In this document: one piece after another, positions 11,307 to 20,936 of the stretch
Numbering within the stretch: position 1 is the stretch's first letter
Layout: the number at the start of each line of letters is the position of its first letter
NCBI GenBank assembly: GCA_903822335.1
Contig: CAIJOT010000220.1
Location: forward strand, 1 to 39,051
Source of the DNA: an uncultured delta proteobacterium
GTDB lineage: Bacteria; Desulfobacterota; Syntrophorhabdia; Syntrophorhabdales; Syntrophorhabdaceae
Length of the DNA stretch: 39,051 nucleotides
Reading direction: 5' to 3'
Position numbers and translations under genes: made by a program
The notes under the pieces: generated by a model
Told to the model about the DNA's origin: nothing
Seen by the model: the letters and a program-made list of their open reading frames with translations, nothing else
Database searches by the model: none

Positions 11307-12956
11307 ATGAATATGAGACAAGAGCTACTTCTCAGAACGAGGGTTCCAAAAGAGTATTGGCCGCCCGCTGATGCGTGGCCATCTATAAGGCCGACCCGTT
11401 TAGTGCCTTGGACGGAGGATTTTAACCTGGCAGAGTACCTCGTAGAACGGAATCTCGACGAAGGGAGAGAACAGAAAAGGGCTGTCTTTTTCCGGGACAA
11501 GTTCCTTAGTTATGGTCAACTTTCCCAAATGTCAAATAAACTTGGGAGTAGCCTGAAGAGACTTGGGATCAGGTCAGGTGACAGGGTTGCGATTAGAATG
11601 ACCAATAGCCCGGAATTCGTCATAAGCGATATGGCTATTCAGAAGATAGGCGCCATCTTGGTTCCCCTGTTTGTCTTGTTGAAGGCCCCCTCGATTGCCC
11701 ATATTCTTAAAGATGCAGAGGTTAGGGCAGTAATAGTCGATGCTGGTCTTATTGATGAGGTCGAGAAGGCAGGAATCGGTGATGGGGTGAATGTTATCGT
11801 TTATGGGGGAAACGAAGCACACACAAGTAAAAATTATCTTCTCTGGGAACGTCTTCTTGAAGAGGGTGACAAAAACGCAAAAAGCGAAAATATTTACTAC
11901 CATGATGCGGTAATGATCCATTATACGTCAGGGACAACAGGTTCCCCTAAAGGATGCATTCAGACACCCGTGGGTATATTGGGGCACGTGGCAGGGACTG
12001 TGAATCGTGCAGGTCTCAGGGAAGATGATATACTCTCAATTGCCCCACCCCTGCCTTTTGCTTATGGCCATGCTGCGGTCATGTATGCGCTTTGCGTCGG
12101 TGGTTCTTTTATCTTAATGGAGCGATTCAGTGTGGAAGAGTTCTTATCACAGGCAGAATGTTACCGGGCAACAGTCCTAGTCGGTGTTCCGACCACCTAC
12201 CGAATGATGTTGCCTGAAATACCAAAATACGACCTTAGTTCTGTCAGATTGCTAATGACGGCAGGTGAGACGTTCACAGAAGACCTGGAGTCTTCGCTTA
12301 AAAAAATCCTACCAAAGGTCAAATTTTTCAACTCTTACGGGTATACTGAGATGTGGAATTTTATTGGCACCATACCTGGTGTTCATTCCGCAACTTCGCT
12401 TGGCATACCTTATGATGGATATGAGGTAAAAATTGTCGACGAGCAGACCGGAAAAGAAGTGGGGGTCAGAGAGGTCGGGGTAATTAAGGCGTGTGGTGCG
12501 GCCGGTACCCTATACTGGAGGATTCCTGATAAACAAAGTCTCGTCGTAAGTAACGGTATGTTCTATTCCGGCGATCTCGCCTATCGAGATGAACAGGGGG
12601 TATTTTGGTTCAAGGCCAGGGACGTGGATATCATTAAGAGTTCCGGTTACCTGATTGCTCCCTACGAGATTGAGGGTGTACTCAGCAGCCATCCCGCGGT
12701 CGCAATTGTCGGCTGTATTGGTGTACCAGATCCTGTCAAAGGAGAAATAATAAAGGCGTTCGTAAAATTGAAGGCTGAATTTCAGCCTTCTGAGAAACTC
12801 ATTGCAGAATTGGAGCGGTTTGCTGAGGAAAAGCTTGAGAAGTACAAGGTTCCGAAAGCGTGGGAGTTCATCCAAGAGATGCCTGTAACGGCAAGTGGCA
12901 AAACAATGCGCCGGGGCTTGAAGGAACTGGAGCTAAAAAAGAAAACTGCGGGGTAA
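11307..12956 (+). CDS. AMP-dependent acyl-CoA ligase (benzoate/2-aminobenzoate-CoA ligase-like)
   Basis: IHYTSGTTGSPKGCIQTP (P-loop), NSYGYTEMWN, FYSGDLAYRDEQGVFWFKARDVDIIKSSGYLIAPYEIE, VTASGKTMRR. RBS ttggagg. Confidence 0.9.
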   Translation: MNMRQELLLRTRVPKEYWPPADAWPSIRPTRLVPWTEDFNLAEYLVERNLDEGREQKRAVFFRDKFLSYGQLSQMSNKLGSSLKRLGIRSGDRVAIRMTNSPEFVISDMAIQKIGAILVPLFVLLKAPSIAHILKDAEVRAVIVDAGLIDEVEKAGIGDGVNVIVYGGNEAHTSKNYLLWERLLEEGDKNAKSENIYYHDAVMIHYTSGTTGSPKGCIQTPVGILGHVAGTVNRAGLREDDILSIAPPLPFAYGHAAVMYALCVGGSFILMERFSVEEFLSQAECYRATVLVGVPTTYRMMLPEIPKYDLSSVRLLMTAGETFTEDLESSLKKILPKVKFFNSYGYTEMWNFIGTIPGVHSATSLGIPYDGYEVKIVDEQTGKEVGVREVGVIKACGAAGTLYWRIPDKQSLVVSNGMFYSGDLAYRDEQGVFWFKARDVDIIKSSGYLIAPYEIEGVLSSHPAVAIVGCIGVPDPVKGEIIKAFVKLKAEFQPSEKLIAELERFAEEKLEKYKVPKAWEFIQEMPVTASGKTMRRGLKELELKKKTAG

Positions 12957-13021
12957 TAAGGCGGCAAAAATCAATGTGCTTCATTCATGTGGAGATTATT
13001 AAAAGTTAGGAGGGTTAAAGT

Positions 13022-15139
13022 ATGAACGAGGATACTTCAATAAAGAGAGATTCAACAGTCAGGAAAACAATATGTTTCTTCTGCCCGCCCGGTTGTGGTA
13101 TCGACATCGAAGTGAAAGACAATAAGCCTGTAAGTGTTGTGGGCATGATGGAGAGCATTATAGGGCCGATCTGTATTAAGGGCGAAGTAATCCCAGAATG
13201 GTATGAACACGAACTGAAGAACAGGCTCCTGAACCCGCTAAAAAAGGTGAAAGGGGGATGGAAAAAGGTTGACTGGCACGACGCTTTTAATCTGATGATT
13301 GATAAACTTGGCCAAATAAAAGAGAAATACGGCGCTCGGGCCTTGGCCTCTTATATTGGTCAGGTTGAGAGCTTCCGAGATTTTGGATACGCAGCCAGGA
13401 GATTCTTTATTGGATTTGGGTCAGATTCATATTACTCTGTTGACTCGACATGTTATTTTGCAAAGGTAATAGCTGGCGAGACTACTTACGGCGGTTATGC
13501 ACCCCCAACCCTTGTTGGGACAAAGCTCATTACCACATGGGCAGCAAATCCCACAGGTTCTGTCCCCTTTGCAGCAGACAATATGTTTCTTATGAAGCAG
13601 CAGGGCACAAAACTGGTGGTTGTAGACCCCAGACGTACATTTTTGGCGAAAGCCGCGGATATGCATTTGCAGTTGCGGCCAGGCACGGATTGTGCCTTAG
13701 CGCTCGGTATTATTAACGTGATGATAGAGGAGCAGCTTTATGATAAAGAGTTTGTAGAAAAGTATACAACGGGGATTGCAGAGCTAGCCCAACACGTAAA
13801 AGCATATACGCCGGAAAAGGTCCAGGAAATAACATGGGTTTCTGCTGATCTAATAAGGGCTTACGCGAGACTCTACGCGACATCCAAACCAGCAGTGATA
13901 TTTCAAGGGAACTGTCTTGATTGTGTGGAGAACGGTTTCCAGGCATGCCGGGCTTTATGTTTCATGATAGCACTCTCGGGCAACCTTGATGTGCGTGGTG
14001 GGTCTACACTTATGCCCTTTTATATATTCAGCAAAATTGCCTTGGAAACGGTTCCGGAGGAGGAAAGACCGCCAAAGGGAGCGGGGGCAAAGACGTGGCC
14101 TCTCTTTTATGAACGTGTCGGCCAGCCGCCGATGGAAGGAATGATACGAGCTATTCTTGACGAAAGACCATATCCAATCAAAGCGCTCATTGTGCAGGCA
14201 GGCAATCCTGTTCTCACATGGGTAGATGCGAACCGGCAAAAAAGGGCATATGAGAAGCTTGACTTTATGGTGGTTCATGACCTTTTCATGACAGAAACTG
14301 CCGAACTGGCTGATCTTGTGCTCCCAGCCTGCACAACTTTCGAGCAGCAAGAAATCTATCAGTACGTAGGTAGACCCATGTTCGCTCTAATGAACAAGGT
14401 TATAGAACCTCCCGAGGGCTGCCTGGAAGACTGGAAATTGTGGTGGGAGTTGGCCTATAGGATGGGTTTTGGCGAAAAGTACTTGCCATGGAAGGATGTC
14501 ACGGAAATGCAGAATCAGCTATTGAGGGATTGTAAGCTTAGCATTCCTGTCACTGTCGATGACCTTAAAGCTAATCCTGCTGGTTTTTTTCACAAGAAAA
14601 GGGAATGGAAAAAATATGAAAAAGAGGGCTTTAATACACCCAGCGGAAAGTGCGAGTTCTATTCGCAAAAGCTAAAAGAGTTTGGACTTGATCCCCTACC
14701 CACTTTTTATGAGACTTCTGAAAGCCCTGTCTCTGCGCCACGGCTTTTTGAAAGGTTCCCGTTAATCTTGACCACCGGCACCCGTTCACTTCACTTTATG
14801 CATTCTCTTCATAGGAATACCCCCAGTTTAAGGGCAAGAGACTCGGAACCGCTGGTGGAGATCAATACACAGACTGCGCAAAAATTGGGGATAAAAAGTG
14901 GTGATATGGTCACTATTGAAACACAAAGAGGGATGGTGTTGATGAAGGCCGCAGCCACAGCCGACATTCATCCTATGGTAGTGTCCTTACCCCACGCGTG
15001 GGGCGGACTGGCAAATGGGAACCTACTTACAGGCGGCAATTATGATCCCGCATGGGGTGGGATGCCTGCAAGGGCACTTTTGTGTCGGGTAAGAAAGGCA
15101 GATCCCGTGCAATCCCCGGAAGTCAGGGTGGAGGGCTAA
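13022..15139 (+). CDS. molybdopterin (bis-PGD) oxidoreductase, DMSO-reductase family
   Basis: N-terminal Cys cluster (CFFCPPGCGIDIEV...GPICIKG), DSTCYFAKVIAGETTYGGY, LVVVDPRRTFLAKAADMHLQLRPGTDCALALGI, C-terminal LEINT..DMVTIETQRG-like molydop-binding domain. Confidence 0.9.
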   Translation: MNEDTSIKRDSTVRKTICFFCPPGCGIDIEVKDNKPVSVVGMMESIIGPICIKGEVIPEWYEHELKNRLLNPLKKVKGGWKKVDWHDAFNLMIDKLGQIKEKYGARALASYIGQVESFRDFGYAARRFFIGFGSDSYYSVDSTCYFAKVIAGETTYGGYAPPTLVGTKLITTWAANPTGSVPFAADNMFLMKQQGTKLVVVDPRRTFLAKAADMHLQLRPGTDCALALGIINVMIEEQLYDKEFVEKYTTGIAELAQHVKAYTPEKVQEITWVSADLIRAYARLYATSKPAVIFQGNCLDCVENGFQACRALCFMIALSGNLDVRGGSTLMPFYIFSKIALETVPEEERPPKGAGAKTWPLFYERVGQPPMEGMIRAILDERPYPIKALIVQAGNPVLTWVDANRQKRAYEKLDFMVVHDLFMTETAELADLVLPACTTFEQQEIYQYVGRPMFALMNKVIEPPEGCLEDWKLWWELAYRMGFGEKYLPWKDVTEMQNQLLRDCKLSIPVTVDDLKANPAGFFHKKREWKKYEKEGFNTPSGKCEFYSQKLKEFGLDPLPTFYETSESPVSAPRLFERFPLILTTGTRSLHFMHSLHRNTPSLRARDSEPLVEINTQTAQKLGIKSGDMVTIETQRGMVLMKAAATADIHPMVVSLPHAWGGLANGNLLTGGNYDPAWGGMPARALLCRVRKADPVQSPEVRVEG

Positions 15140-15180
15140 TAGTAGCTGTTTATGACTCAACTTGCGAGGTACCGGGAAGA

Positions 15181-15849
15181 ATGCAATTGTATAATGAGAT
15201 GGTGGCAGCGCTGAAGGAGTGGGATAAAGAGGCGTTTCTAAATGTGGTACAGTCAGGCCTTTCTCGGGGTCTAAGCGCTCTCGAGATTGCAAAGGAGGAA
15301 CTGCGTCCGTTAGTTAAAGAAATCTCTGAAAGATTCCAGCAGAATGACATTATTTTCCCGGAATTTCTGTTGATGAGCGATGCGATTCAGGCAGGATTTC
15401 AATTTCTCCTCCCCCTCATTAAGGAATCCACGATAAAGCAAAACAATCCGGAAAAGGTGGTTCTGGGTGTAATTGAAGGAGATATCCATGATATAGGCAA
15501 AAATATTGTGAAAATGGCACTCGAAGTTGAGGGCTTCGAAGTGATTGACTTGGGCTGTGATGTACCTGTTCATAAGTTTGTGGAAGCAGCCAGGGAAAGC
15601 GGGGCAAGAATCATTGCCAGCTCCAGCCTCATGACTCCCACGCTTACTAAGATGCAGGAACTGGAGAATGAATTGGGAAGGGCTGGCCTTAAAGGCAAGA
15701 TTAAGACGATCATAGGAGGGGAAGCGACGTCCCGCGAATTTGCAGAGAAGATAGGCGCTGATGCCTGGGGAGAAGAAGCAATAGAGGGTGTCGAGAAAAT
15801 CAAAGAACTGGTGGTGCAAATGAAAAGGGACTGCATAGAGATAGTATAG
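15181..15849 (+). CDS. methyltransferase-associated corrinoid (B12-binding) protein, MtbC/MttC-like
   Basis: GDIHDIGKNIV (DxHxxG), ASSSLMT (SxL), IIGGEA; N-terminal helical cap. ATG 15181 preferred over the listed 15052 start, which overlaps the Mo-enzyme gene. Confidence 0.9.
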   Translation: MQLYNEMVAALKEWDKEAFLNVVQSGLSRGLSALEIAKEELRPLVKEISERFQQNDIIFPEFLLMSDAIQAGFQFLLPLIKESTIKQNNPEKVVLGVIEGDIHDIGKNIVKMALEVEGFEVIDLGCDVPVHKFVEAARESGARIIASSSLMTPTLTKMQELENELGRAGLKGKIKTIIGGEATSREFAEKIGADAWGEEAIEGVEKIKELVVQMKRDCIEIV

Positions 15850-15916
15850 AAGTTCTGTTTGTAGCACGGCACTTTTCCGATAAGGATAAAGTGAACGAAA
15901 TAAAAGGAGGTAGACT

Positions 15917-16981
15917 ATGAATGGAAGGACAAGAAGTAGGCAAATCAGTCTATTAATTATGGTGGGTTTCATGTGTGTGTTTTTCTTTGCAAGCATGCAA
16001 TCGGTGGGAGCAGCTCCGGAAGCGCCTATGGTGCTCTCGTTTTCGAGCTGGGGAACTGATAAAGAGCCTGCGATTCCCGCATGGCTGCAGATGGATAAAG
16101 ACCTGCAGGAGGCTACTAAGGGTAAGGTAAAATTGAAAATTTACCACGGCGAGACATTGGGTAAGGCTAAAGAGCATTATGAAATAGCACTTAAGGGAAT
16201 AGCTGATATGGCTTATTTGAACATCTCATTCACACCTGGACGCTTCCCGATCACCGATCTGGTAACCTTTTCTTATGCGTCTTCAGCTGAGGCAATGACC
16301 GAAGGTTTGATGGAGTTGATGAAAAAGGGATATCTAAACAAAGAGTACGCAAATGTGAAACTGCTCTACGTTTTCACTGGAGGTCCTTGCCACCTCATGT
16401 GGAGGAAAGGGACCAAACCTGCAACCTCTCTTGTTGAATTAAAAGGGATGAAGATCAGAATTCCAGGGATGGCTGCGAGAGACTTAATCACAACCGCAGG
16501 AGCAACTCCTGTGAGTATCCCTATGCCGGAAGTCTACACTGCCCTCGAAAGGGGAGTGATAGATGGCGTATTCAGTACGGCAGAAGTGTTGGATACCTTC
16601 CGGTTGGCCCATGTATCTAATGAAATCACGAAAGTGAACTTCTTAACCTTCGCCTTCGCAACTTTGATGAACAAGAATACCTGGGAAAAACTACCAAAGG
16701 AAGCTAAGGACGTGCTTGAGAGGAATAGGGCTAAATATGCCCTTATGGCCAGTAGCCAACATGACCGTGATGATGTAAAAGCTATCGAGAATAACAAGCC
16801 GAAAATCTATAACCTGCCTGCATCCGACACGAAGAGGCTCAAAGAGATATTGGCGCCATCAGTAAAGGCCTATATTGAAAAATACGAGGCGGCTGGATAT
16901 CCGATGAAAAAGGCGGCGAAAGACTATTATATGTTTATGAAGCAAAAATACGGCGAGGAACCCTTTATTCTCGATTTCTAA
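15917..16981 (+). CDS. TRAP transporter solute-binding subunit DctP-like
   Basis: Signal peptide, IYHGETLGKAKEHYEIALKGIADMAYL, ELKGMKIRIPGMAARDLITTAGATPVSIPMPEVYTALERGVIDG; RBS aaaggaggt. Confidence 0.93.
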   Translation: MNGRTRSRQISLLIMVGFMCVFFFASMQSVGAAPEAPMVLSFSSWGTDKEPAIPAWLQMDKDLQEATKGKVKLKIYHGETLGKAKEHYEIALKGIADMAYLNISFTPGRFPITDLVTFSYASSAEAMTEGLMELMKKGYLNKEYANVKLLYVFTGGPCHLMWRKGTKPATSLVELKGMKIRIPGMAARDLITTAGATPVSIPMPEVYTALERGVIDGVFSTAEVLDTFRLAHVSNEITKVNFLTFAFATLMNKNTWEKLPKEAKDVLERNRAKYALMASSQHDRDDVKAIENNKPKIYNLPASDTKRLKEILAPSVKAYIEKYEAAGYPMKKAAKDYYMFMKQKYGEEPFILDF

Positions 16982-17017
16982 TAGAGAAAAGCACTCGCAG
17001 AGGGGAGGAAGCGAAAC

Positions 17018-17506
17018 ATGGAAGCTATGGAGAGATATATGAAAGGGCTCACAAACATCACCCTTATGTTAGGCCTATTTGTAATGGCTGGTTTAATGTT
17101 CCTCACAGCTTTTGATGTCATAGGACGATCTTTTGGGCACTCTGTTCCCGGCGCCTACCAGATCAGCGAGATCATGGAAGTGTGGGTAATCTGCCTTGCA
17201 TGGCCCGTTACTGAGTTGGTAAAAGGGCATGTTGAGATGGACATAGTCTTTACGCGCCTTTCCCGCCCAACTCAACATAGAATAGAGATTCTTACCAACC
17301 TTCTTACGCTGGGAATCTTCTGCCTTGTAATCTGGCAAGGTATAACACTTGTGAAAAGGAATTTCGAGCTGGGTGAGCTTATCCCGATTCTCCAAATCCC
17401 CCTTTATCCATTCCAGGTTGTCATTTCAATCGCTGCGGCAGTAAACTGTCTGGTATTGATCGTCCGGTTGTTAGGGTTCTTCGGATATAAGTCCAAGGGC
17501 GTATAG
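17018..17506 (+). CDS. TRAP transporter small permease DctQ-like
   Basis: Four hydrophobic segments, FDVIGRSFGHSVPGAYQISEIMEVWV...GHVEMDIVFTRL; position between DctP and DctM. Confidence 0.9.
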   Translation: MEAMERYMKGLTNITLMLGLFVMAGLMFLTAFDVIGRSFGHSVPGAYQISEIMEVWVICLAWPVTELVKGHVEMDIVFTRLSRPTQHRIEILTNLLTLGIFCLVIWQGITLVKRNFELGELIPILQIPLYPFQVVISIAAAVNCLVLIVRLLGFFGYKSKGV

Positions 17507-17580
17507 CCAAAATCTGCTTAAGGGTCGTGGCTGAACATACTTAAACACGTACCCTTGAGTTTACTCGGAGGTAGAGTATC

Positions 17581-18882
17581 ATGTCTGATATACTGATTAT
17601 TGGAATCACCATGTTGACCTTTGTTGTGCTTCTTGTCCTTAGAGTGCAAATTGCCATTGTCTTTGCCGTATCGGGACTCGTAGGTGTTACATTGATGAGA
17701 GGATTCGATTCAGGGGTTGCTGCACTTGGGCTTGCAGTGTATTCCGAAAGCTCAAATTATATTCTCCTGTCTATTCCTCTCTTCATTGTTATGGGTAATT
17801 TCCTTTTCCACAGCGGGATAAGCAGCCTGCTATACGAATTCGCCTTTACGTGGTCAGGGGGAGTAAGAGGGTCGCTTGCCTATGCAACCATCATCGCCTG
17901 CACGTTTTTCGGAGCCTGTACCGGCTCAAGTATGGCTGCAGTGGGGACCATTGGTCCGGTAGCGCTGCGGGAGATGGAGAAGCACAATTACAAATCGAGT
18001 CTGGCTTACGGCTGCATAACCTCTGCCTCGAGTCTTGGCATAATGATCCCCCCGAGCCTCGCATTCATTGTGTACGGCTATATATGCTCGGTACCCATAG
18101 GGCCCCTATTCATTGCCGGAATATTCCCCGGAATCTTGACTGCCTTTATGCTGATGGGCCTTGTGCTCTATATGGTTAACAGGAATCCAAGTCTGGCTCC
18201 GAAAAGCGAGCTGAGATTTACCTTGAAGGAAAAATTGGTGAGCACGAGCAAGATATGGTGGATAGTTGTCCTCTTCGTGGTGATTGTAGGCGGATTACTG
18301 GTCGGCATCTTTACTGCTACAGAGGCGGCCGGGGCAGGTGCGTTCACGACATTTCTCATACTGGTGTTTACGAGAAGAATGAGCTGGAAAGTCTTTAGGG
18401 CTTCGCTCGTGGATACCGCCAAGACTTCCTGCATGATATTCACCATCATCATAGGCGCCAAGGTCTTCAATACCTTTCTCGGCTTGAGCGGTCTTCCACA
18501 GACTTTTGCCGAATATATGGTTGCGCTCCCCGTATCCCGATATTGGGTCCTGGCCCTTATACTTTTTCTTTACGTCCCGCTTGGCTGTTTCATAGACTCG
18601 GTACCCATGTTTTTTCTTACCTTGCCCGTTGTCTTCCCTGTGATCGACAAGCTGGGATTCGACCCTCTGCTGTTTGGTGTTCTGGTCACCTTGATGGCGC
18701 AGATATCTCTGTTGACGCCGCCGGTGGGTATGAACGTGTATGTGCTGAGCGGCGTCTCCGGTAGGCCCCTCACGGAGTGTTTTGCCGGATCGATACCCTT
18801 TCTCATCCCCATGTGTCTGACTGTTGTCCTTTTGGTGTTATTCCCGCAGATAACGCTGTTCCTGCCGGCTCTGATGAAATGA
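17581..18882 (+). CDS. TRAP transporter large permease DctM-like
   Basis: LLSIPLFIVMGNFLFHSG, FFGACTGSSMAAVGTIGPVALREMEKHNYKSSLAYGCITSASSLGIMIPPSLAFIVYG. Confidence 0.95.
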   Translation: MSDILIIGITMLTFVVLLVLRVQIAIVFAVSGLVGVTLMRGFDSGVAALGLAVYSESSNYILLSIPLFIVMGNFLFHSGISSLLYEFAFTWSGGVRGSLAYATIIACTFFGACTGSSMAAVGTIGPVALREMEKHNYKSSLAYGCITSASSLGIMIPPSLAFIVYGYICSVPIGPLFIAGIFPGILTAFMLMGLVLYMVNRNPSLAPKSELRFTLKEKLVSTSKIWWIVVLFVVIVGGLLVGIFTATEAAGAGAFTTFLILVFTRRMSWKVFRASLVDTAKTSCMIFTIIIGAKVFNTFLGLSGLPQTFAEYMVALPVSRYWVLALILFLYVPLGCFIDSVPMFFLTLPVVFPVIDKLGFDPLLFGVLVTLMAQISLLTPPVGMNVYVLSGVSGRPLTECFAGSIPFLIPMCLTVVLLVLFPQITLFLPALMK

Positions 18883-20744
18883 ATGAAAGTAATGTAACGT
18901 TCCTACCCGCTGGCAAACACATCATAGCACCGCCGGGCAGCAGGGTAATGGATCTGGCAAAGATGCTGAATATCAATATTGCCTTTACATGCGGGGGAAA
19001 AGGGAGGTGTGGCCGCTGCAAGGTCTTCGTGAGAAAAGGTATGGAGACCTTGGGACCATTGACCGAAACGGAGAAGAACCTACTATCGCCGGAAGAAATA
19101 AGGAGCGGATTGCGACTCGGATGTGCTATCTGGTCTCCCCTTGCCGTCGATCTCGTAATAGACGTCCCTGAGGACTCGACCGAACACCTGAAGATCCATA
19201 CAGGTGGTACCAGTGTAATCGTTGAACCAGACCCGTCGGTGAAGAGATATGTAATCGAGCGTTCTCTATTCAGGTCTGGAAGTCTTTTACCATATGAGAA
19301 GCTGATCCTTGACAAATTGGAGAAAGAGCATGGGTTGGCACAGGTATCATTCGGCTACGAAGCGCTACAGCAGCTATCAAAGAGCATCAGCAATTCAGAG
19401 GAGGGCGAAGCAGTCGGACTCACGATATGGAACGACAGAGAGATTATTTCTGTGCAAAGGGAAGGAGGAAGGGGCATTTATGGGCTTGCAGTTGACGTAG
19501 GAACGACAACTGTTGTCTGCTACCTTCTCAATTTGAACGATGGGAAGATTTTATCGATTTCGTCTTCAGGCAACCCCCAGGCGAATATGGGCGATGACCT
19601 GATGACACGCATATCGGCCGTCATAGAGAATGAAGAAAATTTGTTTAGGTTGCAATCTTCTGTAGTTGAATCCATTAATCGACTGATCAAGGATTGTTGT
19701 GTCGCAACAGGGATAGCGCCAGAGGATATCTACGAGTGCTGTTGCGCGGGCAACACCTGCATGCAACACCTCTTTCTCGGTCTGTCACCCCAGTCGCTCG
19801 GTTTCTCCCCATACAGGCCTGTGACAAAGCAGGGGATTACGATTACTGCCAATGAACTACACCCTCCTCTCCTGATGAATCAGAAAGGGAAAATATATGT
19901 ATTGCCCTCCATCGCAGGTTTTGTGGGTGGAGATAATGTGAGCGTGCAGTTGATTGTTAATCATCTTGCTCCCAACAACGGTATAAGATTGATATTAGAT
20001 ATTGGCACAAATACCGAAATGGCACTTGCAGACAGTCAGGGTGTGATCGTCTGCTCGTGCGCTTCCGGACCGGCTTTTGAGGGCATGCACATTACCCACG
20101 GTGTGAGAGGTATCATCGGGGCCATCGAGCGTGTCCTGATGACACCTGGGTCGATTGAGGTGAAATGTGAAACCATCGGCAACAAAAAACCCATCGGCAT
20201 ATGTGGCTCTGGCTTAGTAGATGCAATAGCTGGTCTTATACAGACCGGATTGTTGCACCGAAATGGAGTCCTCAAAGCGGACTCAGCGACTCCGAGGCTG
20301 AGGGTGGGTGCCAGCGGGGAAAGGGAGTTTGTGTTGGTCTGGAAAGAGGAGACAGACCTGGGAAAGGACATCGTGATTGGTCAGCGAGATGTTATAGAGT
20401 TTCAGAAAGCGAAGGCAGCGATTCAGGCTGCCTGCAAAATTCTGATGCGCAGGAAAAAAATAACCGAAAATCAAATCGGCAAAATTTTCATTGCAGGCGC
20501 CTTCGGCCAGTATATAGATCCCGATAATGCAATCGTAACAGGTATGTTGCCATCGGTACCTTCGGAGAGAATACAAGCAATCGGAAATGCAGCAGGGAGT
20601 GGCGCCAGGATGGCACTGATTTCACGAGAGTCAAGGAGAGAAGCCGAAGCGATCGCAGAAAAGTCAGAGTACATTGAGTTATCAGCTGACCCCGAGTTTT
20701 CACGCGAGTTTATGCAATCCATGTTCTTTTCCTTACCACAATGA
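18879..20744 (+). CDS. reductive activator of corrinoid enzymes (RACE/RamA-like; N-terminal 2Fe-2S ferredoxin + ASKHA/DUF4445)
   Basis: FTCGGKGRCGRCKVFV...LGCAIW; GLAVDVGTTTVVCYLLNL; VGGDNVSVQ; LILDIGTNTEMAL; CASGPAFEG; IFIAGAFGQYID. ATGA overlap with dctM fixes the start at 18879 rather than 18777. Confidence 0.92.
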   Translation: MNESNVTFLPAGKHIIAPPGSRVMDLAKMLNINIAFTCGGKGRCGRCKVFVRKGMETLGPLTETEKNLLSPEEIRSGLRLGCAIWSPLAVDLVIDVPEDSTEHLKIHTGGTSVIVEPDPSVKRYVIERSLFRSGSLLPYEKLILDKLEKEHGLAQVSFGYEALQQLSKSISNSEEGEAVGLTIWNDREIISVQREGGRGIYGLAVDVGTTTVVCYLLNLNDGKILSISSSGNPQANMGDDLMTRISAVIENEENLFRLQSSVVESINRLIKDCCVATGIAPEDIYECCCAGNTCMQHLFLGLSPQSLGFSPYRPVTKQGITITANELHPPLLMNQKGKIYVLPSIAGFVGGDNVSVQLIVNHLAPNNGIRLILDIGTNTEMALADSQGVIVCSCASGPAFEGMHITHGVRGIIGAIERVLMTPGSIEVKCETIGNKKPIGICGSGLVDAIAGLIQTGLLHRNGVLKADSATPRLRVGASGEREFVLVWKEETDLGKDIVIGQRDVIEFQKAKAAIQAACKILMRRKKITENQIGKIFIAGAFGQYIDPDNAIVTGMLPSVPSERIQAIGNAAGSGARMALISRESRREAEAIAEKSEYIELSADPEFSREFMQSMFFSLPQ

Positions 20745-20771
20745 GCAACGCTCATACTGATTTGCAATCAG
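20741..20771. promoter_or_regulatory. two tandem perfect 6-bp hairpins at operon end (ATGAGC-AAC-GCTCAT; CTGATT-TGC-AATCAG)
   Basis: Direct reading; the first overlaps the RACE stop codon. No T-tract, so a terminator role is uncertain. Confidence 0.5.
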
Positions 20772-20936
20772 AGGCTGAGGTTTAGGGTATGGTTGAGGTG
20801 CCATGACAACCAATCGGCATGCTTAAGAAGAGATAAAAACAGCAGGATCTATTCTTCTTGACCAGTTTGTCGTGATCATTTGCAAATTGCGAGGACCTGA
20901 GCCAGGGAGACGATCAAGCTTCATAGTCCCATCACA

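Noticed and set aside
15052-15180. N-terminal extension of the corrinoid protein
   Set aside because: Would overlap the Mo-enzyme gene by ~90 bp; ATG 15181 fits the family N-terminus.
18777-18878. N-terminal extension of the RACE protein
   Set aside because: Overlaps dctM; the ATGA junction at 18879 is the plausible start.
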